Notes under the pieces: model-generated | Told to the model about the DNA's origin: nothing | Database searches by the model: none | Seen by the model: only the letters and a program-made list of their open reading frames with translations | Assembly (NCBI RefSeq): GCF_000284095.1 | Contig: NC_017068.1 | Coordinates: 1,116,001-1,180,000, forward strand | Reading direction: 5' to 3' | DNA: 64,000 nucleotides | DNA from: Selenomonas ruminantium subsp. lactilytica TAM6421 | GTDB lineage: Bacteria > Bacillota > Negativicutes > Selenomonadales > Selenomonadaceae | Part shown: positions 32,935 through 43,800 of the stretch, piece by piece | Layout of the letters: every line of letters begins with the position of its first letter | How positions within the stretch are numbered: the stretch's first letter is position 1 | Program-made: the position numbers and the translations under genes

Positions 32935-33609
32935 GTCACTTGAAGTGTGGGGCCTGAGGAGATGTAGAGTTATCCATATGCCACAAATGGAATCAAGACG
33001 TAATCCTAAATCGATAAGGATGTTAATAATTAACATCTGAAATAGTTTGTAATGGTATGTAATGTCTTTGCGCCCGTATTTTCCGATGACACCTAAACAC
33101 ATGCTCACAATAAAGACAAGTATTATCCGATTGACGAGGCAATTGACAATGTTCCCCTATAATGACGTTTACTGTCTGTTATAGGGGCAATTACTTGCAC
33201 GCCTAAAAGGCCGGGAACTATGTTTGTCCCGGCGTTTCCTTATGTTGCTCGGCGTTGTTAAGAAAAGAGGAATAGGCCGCCTTTTTTGGGGCTGTATCCC
33301 ACAATGTAACAAGATCAAACCTGCGCCATGTCCCGTAAGTTACGGTTATTACCATCAGGGTATCAGCAAACTGATCGTATCCATTTATGATATACCAGTG
33401 CCAGACATTGCTAATTAGTTCAGGGATTATCCGGATATTTGCAAAGACGGAGTGCCCTAAAATTCTTAAGTTGGCTTCAAGCCGTGCCCACAGTATACAG
33501 TAAAATGGCTAAAAAACTAGAAAAGTCTAAATATCAGACTTTTAAAATAATAATATATAACAAATATTATAGCTAAATGCTAAATATGGGGAATATATAT
33601 ATATTCTCA
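32935..33609. other. gene-free stretch at the left edge of the defence island
   Basis: About 675 bases with no convincing gene. Two hairpins stand out: CCCCTATAA (33154-33162) against TTATAGGGG (33179-33187), and GCCGGGA (33210-33216) against TCCCGGC (33227-33233). Short open frames on both strands match nothing I recognise; one minus-strand frame near 32926-33170 is hydrophobic and may be a decayed membrane protein. Composition becomes clearly AT-rich after about 33480. This is where foreign DNA probably joined, but no attachment repeat was identified. Confidence 0.4.
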
Positions 33610-33638
33610 TTGACTATACTGGCAAACAACAGTATAAT
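33610..33638 (+). promoter_or_regulatory. strong promoter at the start of the defence island
   Basis: TTGACT (33610-33615), 17 bases, TATAAT (33633-33638), in AT-rich DNA 38 bases before the small gene at 33676. It is the only near-consensus promoter I see before the helicase operon. Confidence 0.75.
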
Positions 33639-33675
33639 TTAATTATCAAATAACTGTGTAGATGAGGTGCGGATG

Positions 33676-33957
33676 ATGGGAAAGAAAGAAAGTAAAAGAG
33701 ACAGATTCATTCGTTTAGCCGATGCCAGAACCAATAAGATAATCAATATGATCAACTTGTTGGGGAATTTGTCAAACACCAGTTCCTATGAATATACAAG
33801 TGAGGATGTAGAGCGCATATATAATACAATTTTGATAGAACTAGAAAAATCAAAGAATAGGTTTCGTATATCGGTAAAACCAAGTACATTCTCTTTATTA
33901 GCGAACGAGAATCAGAAGGTCAATCAGCTGAACATGTCAATACGAGAAGCTGATTGA
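33676..33957 (+). CDS. small helical protein ahead of the defence operon
   Basis: About 93 residues: MGKKESKRDRFIRLADARTN, then KIINMINLLGNLSNTSSYEY, TSEDVERIYNTILIELEKSK and NRF. It is charged, helical and soluble, with no membrane segment. Proteins with this RDRFIRLAEARTNK/YEYT pattern occur in Firmicutes accessory regions, to my recollection, but have no assigned function. GAGGTG (33664-33669) lies 6 bases before ATG 33676; starts at 33667 (GTG) and 33673 are also in frame. A hairpin (AAAACAG/CTGTTTT, about 33958-33977) follows. It may be an accessory or regulatory protein of the locus; this is inference. Confidence 0.65.
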   Translation: MGKKESKRDRFIRLADARTNKIINMINLLGNLSNTSSYEYTSEDVERIYNTILIELEKSKNRFRISVKPSTFSLLANENQKVNQLNMSIREAD

Positions 33958-34225
33958 AAAACAGAAAAAGCTGTTTTCTTATGAGGACGCCCCGGTAGTG
34001 CATGATATGGGAAGGTGAAATGTTACTTCTGTGCATGAAGGTAATAGCGATTTAACGGGAAGAGCAAATGTAAAAGTGGTAGACCTTGATGTATTTCCAG
34101 TCGGAGAACAGCATATCTTCCTTATAGCTGTTAAGTCAGATATGCTGATATGTTGATACATTGAGGATATGATTTTAATGAAAGTAGATTCATAGGGATG
34201 AGTCTTTGGGCGGAGGGCACTTAGT
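33958..34225 (+). other. gap with a gene remnant before the SNF2 helicase
   Basis: The first 20 bases form the hairpin AAAACAG-AAAAAG-CTGTTTT, a possible weak terminator for the small gene. From about 34021 to 34158 one plus-strand frame encodes 45 residues (VTSVHEGNSDLTGRANVKVV ... FPVGEQHIFLIAVKSDMLIC) without a normal start; it looks like the end of a decayed gene. The final bases contain GGCGGAGGGC, the ribosome binding site of the next gene. No promoter as good as the one at 33610 was seen. Confidence 0.4.
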
Positions 34226-37200
34226 ATGGAGAGATTAAGTGTAGGGATGTATGTTAGAGTTCCATATGATAGAGAGCATGCGGAAGATCCACGATTTTTC
34301 CTTCTTGGTCAGATTGCATCTATGGAAGTTGCCGGTGGACTTCTTACTGTTATTTTGCATGACCCTTTCAAGTATGCCAGATATTTCCCTGATATACCTG
34401 CAAAGTTAAGGGTAACGGTAGATTGTGTTATCCAATGTGGTGCCTGTCGGGGAGCAAGGGCTATATACAATAATCAGCTAGTTCGAGTTCTAAGCTATCA
34501 GTATGATAAAGAAAAAAGAGTTATGACATATTTCCTTGATCGGGAAGAGGATCATGCTGTGATATCAGCTTCAGAGACAAAAATACAGTTGCCGTTTGTT
34601 GCTTCGGAAATATCTCCGCTGATTCAGATGTTGCAAGGTGAATGGCAGAACCCGCGTTGGTATGTGGGAAGAACCATTGTGAGACGTGCAATCAGTTTAT
34701 TGAATGGCTCATTGAACGGATTTGGCAGATTGGCAGGCTGTAAGATCGATATTCTGCCTCACCAGATGTTGACTATTAGACGCTGTATGTTGCACGATCC
34801 TTGCCGAATATTGCTCGCTGATGAAGTTGGTATGGGCAAGACCATTGAGGCGTTGGGAGTATTGCGCTTGTTTGTGGATGCGCACCCGCACTGTCGTATT
34901 TTACTGTTGGTGCCAGAACACCTATGTGCACAGTGGCGGCTGGAGATGCTTTTCAAATTTGATCTAAGTGAAAGTAGTCAAAAATATCATTTGGTACTGA
35001 TGCCTAGTGAAAAGGTTGGCGAATGTCTTCAGGAAAAATGGGATTTTTTGGTCGCCGATGAGGTCCATCATGCTTTGCAGGACAGCCATATGTACAAAAC
35101 TCTACAGGCACTTAGTCATAGGGTCGATAATGTTCTTTTATTAAGTGCTACACCGATTCAAGCACGTGCTAAGGAGTATTTAAGGCTCTTGTGCCTTTTG
35201 GAACCTGAAGAATATGCTGCGATTCCGGAAAATGAGTTTGATAATAGAGTAACTAGACAAGCTCGTATAGAAAGGGCTGCTTTTAATGTTGGTCGTTCAT
35301 TAAAAAGTGTGCAAAACGCAGTACAGGAAGCGGATGCTCCTTGGAGTGATGAAGATGTGGCAGATGAAGCGGATGTATTGTTGAACCGCTTGCACAAGTT
35401 GCAGGGTGAATTGCCAGAAGATGAATATATAGCAGGTCAAATAAGTACGTGGCAGGAATTATTAGAGAAATTGCCGGAAAAAGGGTCGCCAGAGAATAGT
35501 GTTGACCCCTTGGGCTTAAGTAATTTGGCACAAATGCTAGGCTATATATCTGATCACTATCAATTGGATGCCCATATTATTCGTAATCGCCGCGCTATGA
35601 AAGGTGGGAAAGAGGCAAAACGTAAATTAATTCCTCTGCCGTATGATTGTGATACAAAAAATCCTTATGAGCGAGAAATATTTCAGGCTGTAGCTGAATG
35701 TTTGGAAAAATTAGTTTCGAACAACAATCCTGCCAAGTTAGTCGAGTTTGGGATACCGTTAGTGTCAGCTTGCTTCAGTTCGGCGTTTGCCCTGGATGCA
35801 TTTATTACTAAAAAAGTTTTTCCTATTGAGTGCGGATCGTCAAAGGAGTTACGGACACGAGCAAGACAGTGGTTGCAATATGAACAGCTTGTCTGTGATG
35901 ATATTGTCAAAGCAATGGATGATGAGGAGAATGGTCCAGCATCTAGAATTTGTGTTGTGCTGAAGTGTCTGGATAAGGCTGTTGGCAGACATAAAGTTGT
36001 GCTCTTCACAGAGTTCGAAGCGACCTGGGAAGCTTACCGGCATTGTTTGGAGGTATTTTTTGGTGAGGAGTGTGTGGCATTATATAGTGCCGACAGTCCG
36101 GCAGAAGAGCGTGAGCGTAATGTCTTCCGTTTTCAGAGTGACGAGTTCTGCCAGTTTTTGCTAGCAGATTCTTCAGGCGGCGAAGGACATAATTTTCAGA
36201 TGGCTGATTATGCCGTACATTTGGATTTGCCATACGATGCTGCAGTCATAGAGCAACGTATTGGTCGTCTGGATCGTCTTGGCAGACAAAGCGAAGAGCC
36301 GATTATTTCTATTGTGCCGTATGCAACTAGGACGATAGAAGAAGATTTGTTCCATATTTTCCAGGAGGGGCTTCATGTTTTCGAGAAGCCGCTGAGCGGT
36401 ATGGAAATCATTATGGGTGAATTGCGCGAGATGTTGACAAGTGCTTGGGAAAGCGATCCGGAGAGAGGATTGCGGGATATTTTACCTCAAGTCAAAGAAA
36501 AAGCCAGAAATCTAGCTAAGGCATTGCAAGAGGAACGGAACTATGATTTGAATAAATTTCTTTTTAATGGGCTGGATAGACAGGTCAGACGCTTGGTAAA
36601 TGAATATAGCCGCCAAGGTGGGAAACTGTTTGCAGATGCGATGGGCAGTTGGGCTGCTATGGCAGGCTTCCGTACAGAGCATCAACAAGGTGAATTGCTC
36701 CGATTTAGACCAGAAAACTTTTCGTCCAAGTCGGCATGGCAGACTATGCTTTTACCACCGGAATGGGGAGAATACTACCAGGATGAGCGGGCTCAGGCCT
36801 TGTTTAAGATACAAACTGCCGTTATGAGCAAGCCTGTGAGTGCGATGCGCATGCGTAGTGAACGGCCTGCTCTGGTAGGGACTTTTGACCGTAACTTGGC
36901 TCTGCAAATGGATTCTGTGCATTTCTTTGCTCCAGGAGACCCCGTATTTGATTGTATCACGGTTAATGCCTTGGATTCTTATCGTGGGCGCTGTTCTGCA
37001 TTTCGCTTGAAAGGTGAGGAAGACTGGCAGGGATTGGTTTTTTCCTATGCATTGAGACCGCATTATGAAGTGCTTTATGAACAGGGGCTGCCGGATACAC
37101 TCTGTCGTCCTTATGTACCTTTCTTGTGTTGTGAGATAAAGACGGTTTTTTGGCCATTGCCTGGCTTTCCAGAAGCTAGTCCAAATGTGCAAGCAACTTT

Positions 37201-37570
37201 CAGACATTGTTTGCAGCCTGAAGTTATGCTTGATGATAATAACTTGCTAGTGCATCTTGGCAGGAGGGATAAGGTCAAGGCAATTCCTGAGGCTGCTGCT
37301 AGGCATTTCACTAATGCACAATGGATGCAGCAGCATTTTCCTGCAGCAACATGGGTGCAGCAGGTTGCGTCGGAGGCACATAAAAAAGCTAACCGTGATT
37401 TGAGGAATAAATCACGTATTGATGAGGCAGTAGAGAAGGTCAGAGAAGAAGGGCAAGGGTATGGTAATCACACGGCGGAGGAATGTACTCAAGCGCTGAT
37501 ACAAGCACTGAAAGAGTCGAATGCGCAACTGGATTCATTAGTCTATGTTTGGATGGAGACTGAAAAATGA
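34226..37570 (+). CDS. dpdE: SNF2-type helicase, DpdE-like, first gene of the defence operon
   Basis: A 1114-residue SF2 ATPase. The N-terminal 180 residues form a beta-rich domain specific to this type (VGMYVRVPYDREHAEDPRFF). Helicase motifs follow: ADEVGMGKTIEA near 198, VADEVHHAL near 277, LLSATPIQ near 306, SSGGEGHNFQ near 649 and QRIGRLDRLGR near 677. About 400 residues follow without known domain. Size and order (with the next four genes) fit DpdE of the 7-deazaguanine DNA (Dpd) systems; DISARM DrmD is also SNF2-type and is the alternative. It starts after GGAGGG and overlaps the next gene by four bases. Codon use is more AT-rich than in the flanking core genes. Confidence 0.75.
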   Translation: MERLSVGMYVRVPYDREHAEDPRFFLLGQIASMEVAGGLLTVILHDPFKYARYFPDIPAKLRVTVDCVIQCGACRGARAIYNNQLVRVLSYQYDKEKRVMTYFLDREEDHAVISASETKIQLPFVASEISPLIQMLQGEWQNPRWYVGRTIVRRAISLLNGSLNGFGRLAGCKIDILPHQMLTIRRCMLHDPCRILLADEVGMGKTIEALGVLRLFVDAHPHCRILLLVPEHLCAQWRLEMLFKFDLSESSQKYHLVLMPSEKVGECLQEKWDFLVADEVHHALQDSHMYKTLQALSHRVDNVLLLSATPIQARAKEYLRLLCLLEPEEYAAIPENEFDNRVTRQARIERAAFNVGRSLKSVQNAVQEADAPWSDEDVADEADVLLNRLHKLQGELPEDEYIAGQISTWQELLEKLPEKGSPENSVDPLGLSNLAQMLGYISDHYQLDAHIIRNRRAMKGGKEAKRKLIPLPYDCDTKNPYEREIFQAVAECLEKLVSNNNPAKLVEFGIPLVSACFSSAFALDAFITKKVFPIECGSSKELRTRARQWLQYEQLVCDDIVKAMDDEENGPASRICVVLKCLDKAVGRHKVVLFTEFEATWEAYRHCLEVFFGEECVALYSADSPAEERERNVFRFQSDEFCQFLLADSSGGEGHNFQMADYAVHLDLPYDAAVIEQRIGRLDRLGRQSEEPIISIVPYATRTIEEDLFHIFQEGLHVFEKPLSGMEIIMGELREMLTSAWESDPERGLRDILPQVKEKARNLAKALQEERNYDLNKFLFNGLDRQVRRLVNEYSRQGGKLFADAMGSWAAMAGFRTEHQQGELLRFRPENFSSKSAWQTMLLPPEWGEYYQDERAQALFKIQTAVMSKPVSAMRMRSERPALVGTFDRNLALQMDSVHFFAPGDPVFDCITVNALDSYRGRCSAFRLKGEEDWQGLVFSYALRPHYEVLYEQGLPDTLCRPYVPFLCCEIKTVFWPLPGFPEASPNVQATFRHCLQPEVMLDDNNLLVHLGRRDKVKAIPEAAARHFTNAQWMQQHFPAATWVQQVASEAHKKANRDLRNKSRIDEAVEKVREEGQGYGNHTAEECTQALIQALKESNAQLDSLVYVWMETEK

Positions 37571-40059
37571 GCTTTCTAGAATATTTGCATTCAAGACAGG
37601 ATTTTTATAGAAACAAAAATGATCGTTATGGTGAGGCCGTTTGTGAACGCTTGATGGCTCGTTTCCCAGTTGACAATTGTTCACCCACGGCAGATTTTTA
37701 TGCTTCTTTTAGAAGTTTTCTTGGTTATGAACAACAACCAGCTGTCTTGCCGGAAAAGTGGGTTAGTGAGGAGGTTTGTCATCGTTTTGGTTTAGTCAGT
37801 TATGGTAAAGATGGCTGGGGAATTTCTAACCAATATAAGGATGAACGGCTCAATGCTGCTTTTGTCGATTGCGTCTTTCAGCACCTAAAAGCTTCAGCTG
37901 AAGATAACCAGGAATTTTGCTTGCTTACATCACCTGATATTCGTTATTTGACAGGTTATAAAGCTTACAATGGCTTATCACAGCAGCTGGCTATGGAAGC
38001 GGCACTTACTATGCAGGAGGGGGATACGGGCTTATTTTGCTTACCAACAGGTTCTGGTAAAAGTCTTATTACGCAGGCTATTGCGTATCAGAAACCTGGT
38101 CTGACTATTGCTGTAGTACCAACAGTCTCACTAGCTTTGGATCAGGTACGTTCTGCTTATAGCGCGTTGCAGGCGGCTGGAGAGGATGAGATTCTTTGTT
38201 ATTATTCGGATATGCCTGACGAGGAGTTCTCTAGGCTTTATGGGAGTCTAATGGAACAGCGTGCTCGTTTGATTTTCCTTTCGCCTGAATCGATGTTAGG
38301 AAGTTTTTATCAGGATATAAGAAACGCAGCTGAAGATGGATATTTACAGAATATTGTAGTGGATGAGGCGCATATGCTCTTGGAGTGGGGCGCATCTTTT
38401 CGCCCAGATTACCAACTCTTAAAGACTAATCAAAAAGCACTGCGTGAAATATCCTCTAGCCTAAGAACATACCTGTTATCAGCTACCTTTGATCATGAAG
38501 AGACTGATTTATTACGTGATATGTTTGCACCAGATGGTGAACACTGGCTGGAGGTGCGTTGTGATGCCTTGCGTGCTGAACCACTTTTTAACGTAATCCG
38601 CTGTGAGGATGGGGAAGATAAGAAGAAGTCAGTGCAAAGGTTGTGTGATTTACTGCCACGTCCGTTAATCGTCTATGTACGGCGTCCGTGTGAGGCAGAA
38701 TGTTTGGCTGAGAGCCTTCGTGAAAATGGCTATCGGTATGTGCGTACGTTCACGGGTGATACAACGGGGAAGGAACGATCATCGATTATTAATGATTGGC
38801 AGGAAAATCGATTGGATTTTCTGGTGGCTACATCAGCTTTTGGCATGGGAGTAGATAAGAATGATATACGTACCGTACTTCATGCCTATGTGCCGGAAAG
38901 TCCTAACGCCTACTATCAGGAAGTTGGTCGTGGTGGTCGGGATGGAAATTATTGCTTGGCGGTAATGTGTGTAAATCTTGGTAACGATGAGGATAATGAT
39001 CTTACTGGTAAAGATGGCGCGGCCGGTTTCGCTGAAGGGAAGGCCATAACGGTAGAACATTTATGTGGTCGGTGGCTGACAATGTTTGGCAAGGCGAAAA
39101 AGGGCGAAACTGAGGGCGATGTCATTTATGGGCTCAATACATTACTTGTGCCAGCTTACGCTCAGAATAAAACAACAAATGATTTACATGTACAATGGAA
39201 TATTCGCACATTGTTGCTTTTGGAACGTCAGCGTTTGCTTAGAATAGAGCATGTGGAACCGTTGGATGTTCATCGCTTTTCTTTGGTCAGGAGAACTGCT
39301 TATCGTATTTGGGTACGAATCTTGGATTCATGCCTGCTTAATTTACAGGTGACCACGGCTGAATTGGAAAATATACGTGAGCAAGAAGTTCTATATCATA
39401 AGAACAAGTACCAGAAAATGGCAACAACATTAGCAAGGATTGGTAAACGCTGTTGGTCTGATTTGTTTACTGCTACTTATGATATGGCTGATGCTTGTTG
39501 TACAGGATGTGATAAGCATCGGCAGGTGCGAAAATATTATCCTAATCAGGGGCTACCCTTACGTCAGAACGTACTGGCACAGAGAGAATACTTACCAAAA
39601 GATACTGTTGCTAACTTGTTGCAAGGGCAACGTGAAGCACTTATTACTGCGCCAAAGCATTATTGGGAGACAGCTGCTCGCTTAGCTAAAAATTGCAGAG
39701 CGTTAGTGTTGATGGACGATTTCCGTACATCATTAGGAGATCTATTGTCAGATACGCTTTGGCCTTTAATGAAAGCTAATAATCATCTATTTATTTTAGA
39801 TAGGAATGAACTGCGTCTCCTAGCAGAAGGGGGGCTGGACTGTAGTGGTTATTTGTCCGGATGTTTCTTGATATTGTATAATAACACGGCAGAAAATCTA
39901 CCACAGGCATTGCTTATGACTCGTAATCTTTTGCAACGCGTACCGGGGTGGCGGGCATTACATTTACTTTATGCTGATTGTCTAGTTCCTGGAACCGGGC
40001 GTCGCTTGACAGAACACATTACAGGCCCTGTTTATGATGAGAAGGCTTTGCCTATATGA
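37567..40059 (+). CDS. dpdF: RecQ-like DEAD/DEAH helicase, DpdF-like
   Basis: An 830-residue SF2 helicase. The N-terminal 130 residues are unassigned. Motif I is LPTGSGKSLIT near 159, motif II VVDEAHMLLEWG near 264 and motif III LLSATFDHEE near 304. The second RecA domain has SAFGMGVDKNDIRTVLH near 422 and motif VI QEVGRGGRDGNY near 451, as in RecQ. A late Cys group, ACCTGCDKH near 644, may bind zinc. It resembles DpdF of Dpd islands. Translation is coupled to the SNF2 gene (ATGA overlap). It presumably unwinds or translocates on invading DNA; this role is inference. Confidence 0.75.
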   Translation: MSFLEYLHSRQDFYRNKNDRYGEAVCERLMARFPVDNCSPTADFYASFRSFLGYEQQPAVLPEKWVSEEVCHRFGLVSYGKDGWGISNQYKDERLNAAFVDCVFQHLKASAEDNQEFCLLTSPDIRYLTGYKAYNGLSQQLAMEAALTMQEGDTGLFCLPTGSGKSLITQAIAYQKPGLTIAVVPTVSLALDQVRSAYSALQAAGEDEILCYYSDMPDEEFSRLYGSLMEQRARLIFLSPESMLGSFYQDIRNAAEDGYLQNIVVDEAHMLLEWGASFRPDYQLLKTNQKALREISSSLRTYLLSATFDHEETDLLRDMFAPDGEHWLEVRCDALRAEPLFNVIRCEDGEDKKKSVQRLCDLLPRPLIVYVRRPCEAECLAESLRENGYRYVRTFTGDTTGKERSSIINDWQENRLDFLVATSAFGMGVDKNDIRTVLHAYVPESPNAYYQEVGRGGRDGNYCLAVMCVNLGNDEDNDLTGKDGAAGFAEGKAITVEHLCGRWLTMFGKAKKGETEGDVIYGLNTLLVPAYAQNKTTNDLHVQWNIRTLLLLERQRLLRIEHVEPLDVHRFSLVRRTAYRIWVRILDSCLLNLQVTTAELENIREQEVLYHKNKYQKMATTLARIGKRCWSDLFTATYDMADACCTGCDKHRQVRKYYPNQGLPLRQNVLAQREYLPKDTVANLLQGQREALITAPKHYWETAARLAKNCRALVLMDDFRTSLGDLLSDTLWPLMKANNHLFILDRNELRLLAEGGLDCSGYLSGCFLILYNNTAENLPQALLMTRNLLQRVPGWRALHLLYADCLVPGTGRRLTEHITGPVYDEKALPI

Positions 40060-40071
40060 AAGGAGCATACT

Positions 40072-40890
40072 ATGTTCAAGAATGCTATTAGTGCTTATGC
40101 TACGCCTGTTCGTGTTTATGAGCTCTGTCGTCTGGCTGAGAAGGGAAATTGTACAAGAGATGAAGCTAAGAAAAAGTTTTGTCCTCTACCAACGGATGGA
40201 GATATGCTTGCCCCAGTCATTAGAGTAGCTATTGAGCTAGAGCTTTTAGAAGATAATCGTAACGAAATAGTGTTGACAGATACTGCTCGCTCCGGGCTGG
40301 CATTAACTTCTATGAAGAAATTTCGATGTTGGTGTAATGCCAGAGCTTTGCGTGAGAGTGAAGACCTATTCGGCCGGATTTCTGCGGTTATGTTAAGAAT
40401 TTATGATAGCCATGAAACCAGAGAAATGGTAGGAGAAAATTTTACCACTTCGCAAAGATTTCGTAATTACTTGGCTAATCATGTCAATATGGAACACATT
40501 CCTGACAATATGCGTGGATGGCGTTTCTGGGCTTCATTTTTGGGCTTAGGCTTGGTGCATGAAGCAGAAAATGGATTTAGCTTTTTGCCAAATATGTATG
40601 TTTTCTTATCTGATGCTATCCAAAATGCTAAGCTGGATGCAGGAGATTATACAATGACAGAGTTTCTGGATATACTGCAGCCTTTTCTTACGGTAGCTTT
40701 GCCTATAGAAGGTGAAGGACGTAAATTTTGTTTGGGAATGGCCAATGGTTTGCGCAGCTTACATGATAGAGGGAAGATTGTTGGGCGTCATATGCCAGAC
40801 GCCAAAGAGTATTGGGAATTGCCTGAGATGACCGGTCATACTATGCCATCGACTATTAGCCACATTAGCTTGCCAGGAGGTGTCGCATGA
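40072..40890 (+). CDS. dpdG: DpdG-like protein of unknown function
   Basis: A 272-residue soluble protein. The N-terminal 90 residues (PVRVYELCRLAEKGNCTRDE ... IRVAIELELLEDNRNEIVLT) look like a winged helix. A second helical part has FWASFLGLGLVHEAENGFSFLPN near 160. I know no enzymatic motif in it. It is named from position and length: Dpd islands carry a protein of this size between DpdF and the ATPase DpdH. AAAGGAGCATACT precedes the ATG, and it overlaps the next gene by four bases. It could be a DNA-binding or adaptor subunit (inference). Confidence 0.6.
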   Translation: MFKNAISAYATPVRVYELCRLAEKGNCTRDEAKKKFCPLPTDGDMLAPVIRVAIELELLEDNRNEIVLTDTARSGLALTSMKKFRCWCNARALRESEDLFGRISAVMLRIYDSHETREMVGENFTTSQRFRNYLANHVNMEHIPDNMRGWRFWASFLGLGLVHEAENGFSFLPNMYVFLSDAIQNAKLDAGDYTMTEFLDILQPFLTVALPIEGEGRKFCLGMANGLRSLHDRGKIVGRHMPDAKEYWELPEMTGHTMPSTISHISLPGGVA

Positions 40891-43800
40891 ATAAGGAAAT
40901 AATATCAGGGCGTCTACCCGAGGTTATCAAGGTAGATACTACTTCCAGTTCCAAGGCTGACTTCTTGGCTACACATGTCCCATTCCGCCATATCAAAATT
41001 AAACACGGTGGCGGACTTAGTCAGGATTTTGAGACTATCTCGGAGGATGAGATTTGGCAGCAATATGTCCGTGAGCCTGGCGAGCGTCATCAGTTCATCG
41101 TTGTGCAAGGAGCTAATGGCGCAGGTAAGTCACATCTGATTCGTTGGTTATACACTAAGTTTCAAGCACAGCCACGAGAAAATGAAGCTGTTATATTTAT
41201 TCGTCGTAGTGATAATAGCCTTAAGGGGGCTATCCGCCAGTTGTTGGATAGGCAGGAAACACGTGACTTGCCACATCGTGATGCGTATGAGCGTTTGGCA
41301 GCAGCAGGCACGGACATAAATCCGCAGGAATTAAAAATTCGATTATATCATGCCATGTTAGCAAAAGTACAGACTGATATTGTTAGTGGCCTGACAGATA
41401 AGCTCAAACGTATTCAGAAGAAACATTTGCTTAGTTTGCTTTCAGATCAAGTGTTCTTCGATCAATATCTTTTGCAACCGATGGACGTGAATACGCCAGT
41501 AGAGCGTATTTACAGGCGTGTAGCAACGGATGGAAAACTTAAAGGATTTAATGAGGAACCAGCCCGATTCAAGGCAGGGGATTTTCAAATTACAGATGAA
41601 TTTTTAGAACGACTAGATAGCGCAGGCTCAGATCAGAAAGCTATTGATTATGCTTACGATCTACATGATGAGCAGGATTTGCCTGTTAAAACCGCCGACT
41701 ATCTGAATCAGTTTATTGAATCGGTTATTCAGGAAGCAGCGGGGGTTCATCCTGGCGACTTTGAAAGTATCTTTGCAGAGATACGGCATGAACTTTTCCG
41801 GCATGGGAAAAATCTAACTCTATTGATTGAGGATATTACTGCTTTCACAGGCGTTAATGAATCACTATTGAATGTTTTGATAAATGAACATACAGGTACA
41901 GCGAATTTGTCAGGGCAAGAGCTTTGTCGTCTTTCTTCCTTGGTAGGCACAACAACGGAGTTTTATGGAGAATTTCGTGATAACTTTAGGAACCGTGTGA
42001 CTGAGGAGATTTACATTGAGGATACAGCACTTACAGTCGGGCAAGATAATACATTGGTTGAGTTGGCAGCTCGTTATTTGAATGCTATGAGCTTACCAGC
42101 GAATGTTCTTGATGCTTGGGCAGAGAGCGGAGCAGAAGATGGACAATTACCTCTTCATAAGCGTACAGAAACGAATTATTGGCCGACATATACTTTGTCA
42201 AATGGGGTGGCACTTTCACTTTATCCTTTTACAGTGCAAGCCTTAAAGCATTTAGTTGCTGGGATGCCGGAAGGGCAGAGGACTCCACGCTATTTTCTTA
42301 CGGATATCTTGCGTACAACAGTACAGTGTGTATTGCAAGGTGAATCAAAGGCTTTTCCACCTGTATATACTGGCACAGCACCCAATTTGCAGTGGCGCAG
42401 TGCTAAGGAACGCATACATATTATTCAACAATGCGAAGAGGGAGAACAGGATCGGCTGAATCGATTTATATGTATTTGGGGCGACGGCACAGCAAGTCAG
42501 ACAGAAAGCCATGGAGTTGCCATCTTGGCTGGCATCCCCATGCCTATTTATCAGGAATTGGGATTTCCAGTACTACGCGGCCTGGAAGATGTTACGACTA
42601 TCGATACTACAATTGATACAAATCCACCTGAAACTTTGCTAGAGTTACAACAAGAGGTGGATAAGAATACCCTTTTAGCTAATAGTAAAACGCCTGATGA
42701 GATCGCATATGAGAATTATGAGAAGCAGCGTCTTAATTTGGAACAATGGCTTAGTGGTGGACAGTTGAGCGATGATCGAAACCTTATTCGTAACGATTTG
42801 AGTGACTTTCTGTGTAGTACAATTAATTGGCAGGAGGAAGGGGTTTCATTCGATAATCTCAATAAGATTGTTGGTGAAAAGTCTGGTGCTCCGAATCAGT
42901 TAATTTATATTGAACGTTGCAGTCGGGGGAAGGGCTTCTATGAATTGCCTGCTAAACTGCCTACTTACCAAATAATAAACTGTTTGTTGCAATGGCGTTA
43001 TCTAGGACGACGTTCTTGGTCATTTGAAGGGGCCGAGGAATCCTTTTATGCAGCTAGTATGTGGCTTTATACTATCAAGGCTGGGGTAGTGCAGGCAGTA
43101 AAAAATAGTTCACCACAAATTGGAGGCGTGAATGCTTATGCGGCTTGTGCGATTAGCGTAGCCGTTTGTTGCCGCATGTTGGCTGGTGGTGATGCTAATC
43201 CTGAAACTTTGGCAGAGCATCTTTGGGCGGATAATATTGTGTTACCACAATCTGGCAGCGGGCATTGTCGTGCGTGGCAGGGATTGCTCTCGTATTTGAA
43301 GCGCCCCGAGACAGAAGATGCTTTGAAAATCGCACATGATTACTTCAATATTGTGCAGAGCCGTAAGCCATCCACTAAGACTTTCTTGAACTTAGACGCA
43401 TTACAGAAATGTTTGGATTACTTGGCACCGCATGGCTATTTATTAGAGGAAGCTGGACAACTGGCCAAGGAAGAAGTCATTGGGGCCCGTAGAAAACCGA
43501 TGGTTCCTGCTGCTCATCTGGCTGAAACGCTACCAAAAGTAATTAGGGAAGAGCAAAATTTCCTGCGGGAAAAACTCAGTCCTGTTTTTGAGGCATTTGA
43601 TTTGAACGAGGCGGATTTAGAGTATTTCGAGGCAGGGGTATTGGAAGACTTTTCTATTCGCTTGGATGAATGTAATCAGGCCTTGATTCAGGCGAATAAA
43701 CAGAACTGCTTCTCTAAGATCACCAAAGAAAAGCGAAAAAAAGTGAAAGAAAATGCTGAGAGCATAACTTCAGCCCTGCGTCAGGTGGTAAAAGCTATTG

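Noticed and set aside
32926-33418. Short frames on both strands of the gene-free stretch as genes
   Set aside because: No start signals, no family patterns and no consistent codon bias; at most decayed remnants.
33979-34161. A 60-codon minus-strand frame before the SNF2 helicase
   Set aside because: It has no ribosome binding site, and the plus-strand frame over the same bases looks more protein-like (a gene remnant).
32935-34225. A tRNA or direct-repeat attachment site for the island
   Set aside because: No tRNA-like fold and no repeat shared with the right edge was found by eye; an alignment to an empty site would be needed.
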